From contig OY970196.1 in the NCBI GenBank assembly GCA_963708205.1, positions 930,001-994,000 on the forward strand: a DNA stretch of 64,000 nucleotides, written 5' to 3'. The position numbers and the translations under genes are program-made. The notes beneath the pieces were generated by a model. It did no database searches. It was not told the DNA's origin and saw nothing but the letters and a program-made list of their open reading frames with translations. The stretch comes from CAVYTF01 sp963708205. GTDB taxonomy: Bacteria; Bacteroidota; Bacteroidia; Chitinophagales; Chitinophagaceae. This document shows positions 16,688 through 23,793 of the stretch, piece after piece (position 1 is the stretch's first letter; each line of letters opens with the position of its first letter).

Positions 16688-17577
16688 TCAAGCGCACCCT
16701 ATATTTTGGTAATCCTGCTTATCTCAAAACAAAAGATGAACAACTTGTTATTGAATTACAGGAAACTGCTGAAGTAAAAACTGCGCCGATTGAAGATATA
16801 GGTCTGCTCATTTTAGACCATCAGCAAATCACCATTACGCAATCTGTAATTGCAAAGTTGCTTGCAAATAATGCAGCTTTCATTACGTGTAACGAAACAC
16901 ATCATCCTACAGGTTTAATGCTGAACTTAGATGGTAATACATTGCAAAGTCAGAAATTTAATGTTCAGTTAGAAGCTTCAGTACCTCTCAGAAAACAATT
17001 GTGGCAGCAAACTATAGAAGCAAAAATATGCAACCAGGCAGCTTTGCTTAAATCAGAATTGCAGGAAAACAAATATCTTTTAAACATTGTCAAAAATATA
17101 AAAAGCGGCGACAGTACAAATTGTGAAGCAAAAGCTGCAAGCTATTATTGGAAGCATTTGTTTCCTGAATTCCTTGAATTCCGAAGAGAAAGATATGGAC
17201 CCCCTCCAAACAATTTATTAAATTATGGCTATTCTATTTTAAGAGCAGTTGTAGCAAGAAGTCTTGTAGCAAGTGGGTTACTGCCCACCTTTGGCTTGCA
17301 CCATAAAAATCAATACAATGCATATTGTTTAGCGGATGATATAATGGAGCCATATCGTCCATTTGTAGATAAAGTGGTTTGTAATATTATCCGTTTTAAT
17401 GGAAACTTTTTGGAAATGACACCATCTATGAAAAAACAATTGCTTGAAATTCCGGCGATAGATGTAACAATAGATGAGCAAAAAAGCCCTTTAATGAATG
17501 CAGTGCAAAGAACAACAGCGTCACTTGTAAAATGTTATGAAGGAAATACACGCAAAATTTTATATCCGCAATTATAA
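16684..17577 (+). CDS. cas1: CRISPR integrase Cas1
   Basis: Cas1 is the catalytic subunit of the Cas1-Cas2 spacer integrase. The 297-residue protein has the beta-sheet N-terminal domain (MIKRTLYFGNPAYLKTKDEQ; IEDIGLLILDHQQITIT) and the helical catalytic domain. Expected metal ligands are visible: Glu148 in NCEAKAASYYW, His206 in GLHHKNQYNAYCLADD, and Asp219 in DDIMEPYRPFVD. It starts inside the last codons of cas9 (ATGA overlap), so the genes are translationally coupled. It is followed by cas2 after 5 bp. No fusion or truncation is seen. Confidence 0.97.
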   Translation: MIKRTLYFGNPAYLKTKDEQLVIELQETAEVKTAPIEDIGLLILDHQQITITQSVIAKLLANNAAFITCNETHHPTGLMLNLDGNTLQSQKFNVQLEASVPLRKQLWQQTIEAKICNQAALLKSELQENKYLLNIVKNIKSGDSTNCEAKAASYYWKHLFPEFLEFRRERYGPPPNNLLNYGYSILRAVVARSLVASGLLPTFGLHHKNQYNAYCLADDIMEPYRPFVDKVVCNIIRFNGNFLEMTPSMKKQLLEIPAIDVTIDEQKSPLMNAVQRTTASLVKCYEGNTRKILYPQL

Positions 17578-17582
17578 ATTTA

Positions 17583-17948
17583 ATGCGAAACTATTTCAGC
17601 AATTATAAACCAATGCTCGAGCGCCTAAATGCATATCGTATTATGTGGATACTTGTTTTTTTTGATCTGCCTACCGACACAAAAAAAGACAGGAAAAACT
17701 ACGCTAAATTCAGAAAAGACATTTTAACTGATGGTTTTAGTATGTTTCAGTTCAGCATGTATATCAGGCATTGCAGCAGCAGGGAAAATAGTGAGGTGCA
17801 CCTGCAACGTGTAAAAAAAATATTGCCCCCGAAAGGACACATTGGTATGATGCAGGTAACGGATAAGCAATTTGGAATGATGGAAATATTCAGAGGAAAG
17901 GAACAGGTTGATGCGCCTGAAACAGCACAACAGCTTGAATTATTTTAG
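17583..17948 (+). CDS. cas2: CRISPR-associated protein Cas2
   Basis: Cas2 is the structural dimer that bridges two Cas1 dimers during spacer acquisition. The 121-residue product contains MWILVFFDLPTDTKKDRKNY, the ferredoxin-like beta1 strand with the conserved Asp, then FRKDILTDGFSMFQFSMYIR and a C-terminal strand. It starts 5 bp after the cas1 stop. An internal ATG at 17613 (MLERLNAYRI) is an alternative start that would give a more typical N-terminus. It ends 92 bp before the first repeat of the array. The AT-only inverted repeat TATTTTATA/TATAAAATA at 17963-18002 follows the gene. Confidence 0.95.
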   Translation: MRNYFSNYKPMLERLNAYRIMWILVFFDLPTDTKKDRKNYAKFRKDILTDGFSMFQFSMYIRHCSSRENSEVHLQRVKKILPPKGHIGMMQVTDKQFGMMEIFRGKEQVDAPETAQQLELF

Positions 17949-18002
17949 GAAGAAGATAAATATATTTTATAAAAAGGAAAGGTTTTTTAATTCTATAAAA
18001 TA

Positions 18003-18046
18003 GGCAAAAAGCACAACAGGACTGCATTACAGCAAATCCTGTTGTG
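18003..18046 (-). terminator. Probable terminator of the minus-strand CRISPR transcript
   Basis: CACAACAGGA at 18012-18021 and TCCTGTTGTG at 18037-18046 form a perfect 10-bp inverted repeat with a 15-nt loop. Read on the minus strand, the hairpin is followed by CTTTTTG. The upstream arm includes the last bases of the terminal CRISPR repeat. This fits transcription of the array from the minus strand, ending just before cas2, and the hairpin could also stop read-through into antisense cas2. Confidence 0.55.
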
Positions 18047-19164
18047 AAAGAACTAAGTTAGTAACAAATCTGAAAGCAAATCACAACAATAGTAAATATA
18101 AAAATTAAAAACAAAAAGTTGTGAAAGAACTAATTTAGTAACAAATTTGAAAGCAAATCACAACATCTGTATATATGTCCAGATGTGTTACTTCGTTGTG
18201 AAAGAACAAAGTTAGTAACAAATTTGAAAGCAAATCACAACTCAAACTACATAAGCCAATAATGAAAAACAGTTGTGAAAGAACAAATTTAGTTAAAAAT
18301 TTGAAAGCAAATCACAACGGTGCATTTCATCATCCGATATAATAACCGGTTGTGAAAGAACAAATTTAATTAAAAATTTGAAAGCAAATCACAACACTTG
18401 CGTAGGACAACCGTGGAAATGTATAGTTGTGAAAGAACTAATTTAATTAAAAATTTGAAAGCAAATCACAACAATTATACTGAAGCATACATTAATAAAA
18501 AGTTGTGAAAGAACAAATTTAGTTAAAAATTTGAAAGCAAATCACAACTTGGTACTACGGATAATCAGCCATTAATTGGTTGTGAAAGAACAAATTTAAT
18601 TACAATTCTGAAAGCAAATCACAACCGCTCAGTTGCTTTTGTTCATTACAAAGAAGTTGTGAAAGAACAAATTTAATTAAAATTCTGAAAGCAAATCACA
18701 ACAGCTGGAAAATCGGCAACAGGGGAGCTTACATTGTGAAAGAACAAATTTAATTACAAATCTGAAAGCAAATCACAACGGCAACACTGCAACAACAGCA
18801 CATAACGGCGTTGTGAAAGAACTAATTTAATTACAAATTTGAAAGCAAATCACAACAGTGTTTTATCACTTAATGGTTTTTTTCTTGTTGTGAAAGAACT
18901 AAGTTAGTAACAAATCTGAAAGCAAATCACAACGCAGCATAAACGCTTTGCACTTCACTTGCAGTTGTGAAAGAACTAAGTTAGTAACAAATTTGAAAGC
19001 AAATCACAACTGGGCGTACGAAGTTTCCTGGTTAAACCTAGTTGTGAAAGAACTAAGTTAGTAACAAATCTGAAAGCAAATCACAACTTTACGCTAAAAC
19101 AGGCTTAGAAAATGCAAGGTGTGAAAGAACTAAGTTAGTAACAAATCTGAAAGCAAATCACAAC
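18041..19164 (-). CRISPR. CRISPR array: 15 repeats of 47 bp, 14 spacers
   Basis: Repeats start at 18041, 18118, 18195, 18272, 18349, 18426, 18502, 18579, 18656, 18733, 18810, 18887, 18964, 19041 and 19118. Spacers are 30 bp except the sixth, which is 29. The plus strand begins GTTGTGAAAGAAC and ends TGAAAGCAAATCACAAC, giving terminal inverted repeats GTTGTGA/TCACAAC. The latter 17 bases are identical in all copies and pair with the tracrRNA, so crRNAs come from the minus strand. The middle ~19 bases vary: units 1 and 12-15 are consensus-like and 3-10 are divergent. Unit 10 begins ATTGTG and unit 15 begins GGTGTG. The run of consensus repeats 12-15 suggests that the leader is at the high-coordinate end. 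Confidence 0.97.
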
Positions 19165-19329
19165 CACTACACCAGAAGTAATACATTCTCCTCCTGTCCA
19201 CGCAGGGTCTTCATTGCATGGCTACTATGCGCAGCATGAGACCCGGCATTGTAAGGCAATATGCTTAATTTAGTAAAATGCCTGTTCGCAATCCCCAATA
19301 ATCCATAATAGAATAGAAACGTGAATACC
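19165..19329 (-). promoter_or_regulatory. Probable CRISPR leader region
   Basis: This 165-bp spacer lies between the array and the haloperoxidase-like gene. It abuts the end where consecutive repeats are most alike and from which minus-strand crRNA transcription would start. No perfect TAnnTTTG element was found in it. It also contains an AGGGTCT/AGACCC inverted pair (19204-19244) that resembles dispersed palindromes elsewhere in the window. The leader call is inference. Confidence 0.4.
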
Positions 19330-20655
19330 TTATTTCTTCATTGTCAGCTTTTGTACTATATAATCTCCTACCCCCACACCCATATTGTGGCTTATTTCAG
19401 TGGAGTTTTTAAAATGTATGCCGCCATAAAAGCGTGAAATGGCTGTTTCGTTTGCAGCAGCTTTAAAAGAAGTAAAGCTCCGGTTATTAATACCAAACTC
19501 CATTTCGGTACTATCGGTATAATGAAAATTATCTCCAAAAACATGGGTTAGCACTTCGGTTGCAGCACCGGATATTACGCAATGTCCGCAGGTATATTCT
19601 GGAAAAGCCGGCGTTTGCAAATGCGGTCGCCAGTTAAAATCAATATATTTATCAATTACTGTTTCAGGGCGTACGGTATTATAAGTAAATTTTGCCCACC
19701 AGCACTGGATAAATGCGTCAAACAAAGCAATATTAGTTTCAGCGTATGCATAAACAGTAGCCGGAAAATCAAAATGAGCTTTAATAGCTGCAATGCCGAT
19801 AACTCCATTCCAATGACCAGCAGGTGAAAACTTTTTGTTGGCAAACATAATATGACCGGAAACATTTAGTTTAAAAGGATTATCATCCCAAAAATCAGCA
19901 GTAAAAGCTTCCTCAGGCGTCAGGGTATCAGTAATGTGTTTGCTAAGCATTACCTCGTGATAATAAAAGCTGTTCGTATCTTTTATATTAAATGGCGGTG
20001 GTGGCGGTGGCGGAAACATATCAGCACTATCCAATACAAGTGTGCGGATGTCTTTCCAGTGCGGCTCTACAGCAGAAGCATACATTGGCGGCGTAGGCAC
20101 CCATCTGCCCGGCGTATCGATAACGCTGTATTTGGTTGCGCTGCGCGTTTCAAGATAATGGTCTTTCATGGTCCAGGCTAAAATGGCTTTTACAATTGTA
20201 TCAGAAAATTCCTCAGAGGCTTGCTCTACATCTTCAGGCATTCCTTTATCCCTTGCTGTTTGCAAAATATTATTAAGATAATCCTGCATGCTACCCTGGG
20301 GAAAAGTTACTGCTTCACCAACTTTAATATAACTAAGTAAAGCAGCAAGATCATAATTGATTGGCTTGGTTGTGTCAGGCATTGGCATAGCAGTAAGTCC
20401 GTGAATTTGTCCTGCAAGCGAAGCATATTTATCAGGATAGCCTTTGGCAATGGTTTCATAAGCGGCGATAGAAGCATAAGCATAATTGCGGGCCGCTACC
20501 ATTGGCGGAAAGTTATTACCCATTACTACGCTGTTAAGTTCATGCACAGCATCGCAAAATAATTTCGGATCACTGAGGTAGGCTTTGTATTCGTTGTTTT
20601 GTTTGCAGGAAAAATTTGTAAGAAGAAGAACAAGAAAAACAAAGTTTTTTTTCAT
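19330..20655 (-). CDS. Vanadium-haloperoxidase/PAP2-superfamily lipoprotein
   Basis: The 441-residue protein starts MKKNFVFLVLLLTNFSCKQN, a lipoprotein signal with Cys17. It carries the three motifs of the vanadium-haloperoxidase/acid phosphatase superfamily in order: KFTYNTVRP (Lys322, Arg329), TCGHCVISGA (His358) and SRFYGGIHF (Arg408, His414). The usual PSGH tetrad is TCGH here, so Ser is replaced by Cys. This may change the cofactor or the activity. Proteins of this class bind vanadate or act as phosphatases, and substrate cannot be told from sequence. A run of seven prolines (FPPPPPPPF, about 214-222) marks a flexible loop. It ends close to the CRISPR leader and is transcribed toward it. 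No operon partner is evident. Confidence 0.85.
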   Translation of the reverse strand: MKKNFVFLVLLLTNFSCKQNNEYKAYLSDPKLFCDAVHELNSVVMGNNFPPMVAARNYAYASIAAYETIAKGYPDKYASLAGQIHGLTAMPMPDTTKPINYDLAALLSYIKVGEAVTFPQGSMQDYLNNILQTARDKGMPEDVEQASEEFSDTIVKAILAWTMKDHYLETRSATKYSVIDTPGRWVPTPPMYASAVEPHWKDIRTLVLDSADMFPPPPPPPFNIKDTNSFYYHEVMLSKHITDTLTPEEAFTADFWDDNPFKLNVSGHIMFANKKFSPAGHWNGVIGIAAIKAHFDFPATVYAYAETNIALFDAFIQCWWAKFTYNTVRPETVIDKYIDFNWRPHLQTPAFPEYTCGHCVISGAATEVLTHVFGDNFHYTDSTEMEFGINNRSFTSFKAAANETAISRFYGGIHFKNSTEISHNMGVGVGDYIVQKLTMKK

Positions 20656-20931
20656 AATGAAAAGAATAAAGAAAATACATCAAAATAGGTAACAATTCAA
20701 AATTATAACAGTTGAAGCTTCCATATCAAAAAGAAAGTGCATACAAAAAGATTTTACAAATGTTTTGCAGTAAAGTTGATGAATGTATGATCAAGTATAA
20801 AAAGGTCTGTCGAACTTACAGCTATACATCTTTATACGAACAGAACATGGACGAACCTACATAAAGAAAGCTTTCTCGAACACCCTGGGTAAAACGTAAT
20901 GTAGCGTAGAAGATTCAAAAAAAACATGCGT

Positions 20932-22074
20932 TTATTTTTTCAATACCAGCATTAATAGTTCATAAATGCCTGCTGCTAAAAAGCCTGTCACCGGAATAGT
21001 TAAAACCCAGGCCCAGACAAGATTAATGGTCACGCCCCAACGAACGGCACTCAACCTTCTCGTGGCTCCTACGCCAATAATTGATCCCGCAATGGTGTGT
21101 GTGGTGCTCACGGGTGCACCAAGATTTGCTGCTGTGAAAAGTGTAATAGCACCGGCTGTTTCTGCACAAACCCCTTCCAGCGGAGTAACCTTTGTGATCT
21201 TTGTTCCCATCGTTTTTATGATACGCCATCCGCCGCTTAACGTTCCAAGACTGATAGCTGTATAACACATTGCGGGAATCCAGTCGGGCATCTGTTTTAC
21301 GCTTGGAATAAGGTGCTGCGAAACCATTGCTGCTGCAATAATGCCCATTACTTTTTGCGCATCAGAACCCCCATGACCAATACTGAAAGATGCAGAGGAT
21401 ACCAGTTGCAATTTTTTATACATGTTTATAGTGCGGTAAACGCTTTCGCCACGTATAAAGTTGTAAGTATATGAAGCAACAAAAATGACACCGAGTGTAA
21501 GCAAACCCCAAAACTCAAAAGGTTTTTTGAAATGTATAAAAATCAGGCAAACAGATAATACTAAAATAATAATGCTGATCTTAATATAAAAGTTCCGCTG
21601 CAACGTAACGACTGTTATAAACATGCCTATGACCATGCCAACCAAAGGCGCTAACAATATAAACAATAAAGTGAGGCTGATACCACCATCCAGTGACCAG
21701 TTGATCGCACTCCAGCCCGCATGCGCAACAGCAGCACCGGCAAAACCGCCAATTAAGGTATGCGATGATGATGATGGAATACCATACCACCAGGTCAGCA
21801 AATTCCAGCAAATAGCTGCAATAACTCCTGCAAGCACCACAATAAGATCAAACTGCCCTGCATGCACTGTTTTTGCAACGGTATCTGCTACTCCATGATC
21901 CCGGAAAATAAAGAAGGCTACAAAGTTGAAGAACGCTGCCCAAACAACAGCCTGGAATGGCGTTAATACTTTTGTGGAAACTATTGTGGCAATTGAGTTT
22001 GCTGCATCATGAAAGCCATTGATAAAGTCAAAAATAACCGATAGTATAATGATTGAAAGTAAAAGCAGCGACAT
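20932..22074 (-). CDS. PiT-family inorganic phosphate transporter
   Basis: The 380-residue integral membrane protein has the two inverted PiT signatures: FDFINGFHDAANSIATIVST near the N-terminus and GAPVSTTHTIAGSIIGVGA near the C-terminus. It also has GIPSSSSHTLIGGFAGAA and around ten hydrophobic segments. PiT carriers import phosphate (often as metal phosphate) with a proton or cation. The gene lies 25 bp downstream of a DUF47 gene on the same strand, the standard partner of PiT transporters. The start MSLLLLSIIIL is a normal first membrane segment. Confidence in the family is high; pit/pitA naming is not decided by sequence. Confidence 0.93.
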   Translation of the reverse strand: MSLLLLSIIILSVIFDFINGFHDAANSIATIVSTKVLTPFQAVVWAAFFNFVAFFIFRDHGVADTVAKTVHAGQFDLIVVLAGVIAAICWNLLTWWYGIPSSSSHTLIGGFAGAAVAHAGWSAINWSLDGGISLTLLFILLAPLVGMVIGMFITVVTLQRNFYIKISIIILVLSVCLIFIHFKKPFEFWGLLTLGVIFVASYTYNFIRGESVYRTINMYKKLQLVSSASFSIGHGGSDAQKVMGIIAAAMVSQHLIPSVKQMPDWIPAMCYTAISLGTLSGGWRIIKTMGTKITKVTPLEGVCAETAGAITLFTAANLGAPVSTTHTIAGSIIGVGATRRLSAVRWGVTINLVWAWVLTIPVTGFLAAGIYELLMLVLKK

Positions 22075-22099
22075 ACTGTTGGTATGTTATGAAGTTGGT

Positions 22100-22747
22100 T
22101 CAGGAATATTTTACAATGATGGTTTCTATCACATTTGCTGCATCTTCACATTTATCGGTTACTGTTTCCATAACATGAAAGATCTCTCTTTTTTTAATTA
22201 ATTCTTTCACATCATTTTCACCGTTAAAAAGCCGGTCAATACTTAAATCGTACACATCATCTGCCTGGTTTTCTATGCTGTTTATTTTTACCATAGCTTG
22301 TGTCATGGCACGCAGGTCTTTCATATCGCGCAGACCTGTAACAGCAACTTTTATTTCTATTGTAGACTGTTCTATAAGGTCAGCCAGCTTATGAATACCA
22401 ATATCATTGGGATTTATCCGGTAGAAATTTATTTTTTTACCCGAAGAATAAATATAATCTGCTATATCATCCAGCGCATTGGCAAGTGTATGAATATCCT
22501 CACGGTCAAAGGGCGTTATAAAATTTCTCCCAAGCTCTGTAAAAATTCTATGGGTGCTATCATCATTCTTGTGTTCCAGCGTTTCCATTTGTGTTAAAAT
22601 GGAACAGCGTTTATCATAATCCGTTTCATTCACCATTTGTTTCAGCAGCTTGCCAATGTTGTGAACTGTTTCCACTACTTCTTCAAAAAGAGAATAAAAT
22701 ATTCTGTCTTTTGGTAAAAAAATTTTCATTATTGAATTGACACCCAT
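22100..22747 (-). CDS. DUF47 (PhoU-like) Pit accessory protein
   Basis: The 215-residue helical protein MGVNSIMKIFLPKDRIFYSL matches the DUF47 family. It has helices with LEHKNDDSTHRIFTELGRNF and TPFDREDIHTLANALDDIAD, the paired acidic segments that bind metal in PhoU-like folds. DUF47 proteins are encoded beside PiT phosphate carriers and are thought to modulate them. It leads a two-gene operon with the transporter. A perfect TACTTTTG -7 element lies at 22769-22762. An internal ATG at 22729 (MKIFLPKDR) is an alternative start. Confidence 0.9.
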   Translation of the reverse strand: MGVNSIMKIFLPKDRIFYSLFEEVVETVHNIGKLLKQMVNETDYDKRCSILTQMETLEHKNDDSTHRIFTELGRNFITPFDREDIHTLANALDDIADYIYSSGKKINFYRINPNDIGIHKLADLIEQSTIEIKVAVTGLRDMKDLRAMTQAMVKINSIENQADDVYDLSIDRLFNGENDVKELIKKREIFHVMETVTDKCEDAANVIETIIVKYS

Positions 22748-22761
22748 AATAAATCTTTAAC

Positions 22762-22769
22762 CAAAAGTA
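22762..22769 (-). promoter_or_regulatory. -7 promoter element (TACTTTTG) of the DUF47-PiT operon
   Basis: The minus strand reads TACTTTTG, an exact TAnnTTTG match. It lies 15 bp before the ATG at 22747 and 33 bp before the alternative ATG at 22729. A clear -33 element was not found. Confidence 0.5.
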
Positions 22770-23011
22770 AATGATTCCGTAACAATATATCGCTTTATTG
22801 ATTCAGCGTTTGTGTATTGAAAAATATATAATTTCAGGATGCAGATATAATAGTTGATGAAGAAACTGCAGGTAATGATTGGGTGAATCAGTTTGCTGAT
22901 ATAAAAAGAATTCCATCAAAATGATGAAGTAAGCAACTATATACACGACAGTTTAAATACCACAAAAATCTTTTTGGCAGTTCACTTATATTATTGAATA
23001 AGCAACAGCGC

Positions 23012-23188
23012 TTATTTCTTACCTAATTTCTTTTCAACCTTGTTCCTTGAATTACCTTCGGACTTTACCGCTTTCTTTATTTCTTCAGCAGATGAATTGG
23101 TTTTTTTTGCTTCATAGTTCACTTCATATTCCTGACCACCTGCAACCTTTTTACGGTCTTGTGAAAGACCTCTTGATGTTTTTGCCAT
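23012..23188 (-). CDS. DUF3606 domain protein (58 aa)
   Basis: The small basic protein begins MAKTSRGLSQDRKKVAGGQE and contains YEVNYEAKKTNSSAEEIKKA followed by VKSEGNSRNKVEKKLGKK. This matches the short DUF3606 family, whose function is unknown. A longer in-frame start at 23290 would add 34 residues unlike the family and would overlap the next gene, so 23188 is chosen. It is divergent from the LigD operon, and a perfect 18-bp palindrome (23220-23237) sits between the two starts. Confidence 0.8.
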   Translation of the reverse strand: MAKTSRGLSQDRKKVAGGQEYEVNYEAKKTNSSAEEIKKAVKSEGNSRNKVEKKLGKK

Positions 23189-23219
23189 AATTAGTGTTTT
23201 ATAAACAGAAATAAAAGTC

Positions 23220-23237
23220 ATGCCATAAATATGGCAT
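23220..23237. promoter_or_regulatory. 18-bp perfect palindrome, candidate operator
   Basis: ATGCCATAAATATGGCAT has 8-bp arms around a central AA. It lies between the divergent DUF3606 and LigD-operon starts, 32 and 29 bp from them. The geometry suits a homodimeric repressor that controls both directions. No regulator is assigned. Confidence 0.45.
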
Positions 23238-23265
23238 CGTGCTTGACATATTTTAATCAAAAACA

Positions 23266-23793
23266 ATGAAAGACATTGATCTAACCACACCTTTAGCTCC
23301 TAAGATCATTAGTACTTTACACGACATATTATGTTTTACCGAAGGGTCAGATATAGTATTAATTGGAGATATAGCTTCATGGACTAACTCACTTCCTGAT
23401 GAGGATGTTTTTCATGATATTAAATATTGGATTGAAACTATTTCAGAATCAAAAAATCAAAGCAATATACTTGAAAGAGTAAAAACTATTGAATTTGACC
23501 CGCAATTTCCTAATCAATCTATAATACAATTGGTCATTATTCTCTTTGACCTTCTTACACCAGACTCTAAAGAAGTACAAGACGCATTGAAAGGGTTACT
23601 CAATGGAGTTACAAAAAAGGATGTTTTACAAAAACTTGATGAACATCTTCAAAGTTTATTAAGACAAAATGAAAAATTGCTTCGTGATCCGCAACTTCTA
23701 AAAACCAAAAAGGAAACACCTGAACATATGAATTATTTGCTTTCACATTTTCAGAAAAAAAGAAATGAACGTATGATGCTGTCTTATGAGTAA
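23266..23793 (+). CDS. Uncharacterised protein encoded with LigD (175 aa)
   Basis: I do not recognise a family. The product is acidic in its first half and helical, with segments TPLAPKIISTLHDILCFTEG, DVFHDIKYWIETISESKNQS and LIQ-like hydrophobic helices, then a charged tail (LLSHFQKKRNERMMLSYE). There is no signal peptide or membrane segment. The gene overlaps ligD by 8 bp, so translation is probably coupled and a role in the same repair process is likely. It does not contain the phosphoesterase motifs (His-rich HFDxRxE) of LigD, so it is not the missing PE domain. Confidence 0.7.
   Translation: MKDIDLTTPLAPKIISTLHDILCFTEGSDIVLIGDIASWTNSLPDEDVFHDIKYWIETISESKNQSNILERVKTIEFDPQFPNQSIIQLVIILFDLLTPDSKEVQDALKGLLNGVTKKDVLQKLDEHLQSLLRQNEKLLRDPQLLKTKKETPEHMNYLLSHFQKKRNERMMLSYE

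Noticed and set aside
12314..17948. Classification of the Cas locus as II-A or II-B
   Set aside because: No csn2 or cas4 gene lies next to cas9-cas1-cas2. The gene set and 47-bp repeat fit II-C.
18549..18578. Spacer 7 as a self-targeting spacer against the window's own surface genes
   Set aside because: The best local DNA match covers only the GGnACnACnGATAAT part. The remaining half does not match any copy here, so cleavage of these genes is not expected.
22832..22924. Stop-to-stop frame of 30 codons (ending VNQFADIKRIPSK) between the DUF47 and DUF3606 genes
   Set aside because: It reads like the end of a real protein, but has no start codon and too little sequence to name a family. It may be a gene remnant; support is too weak.
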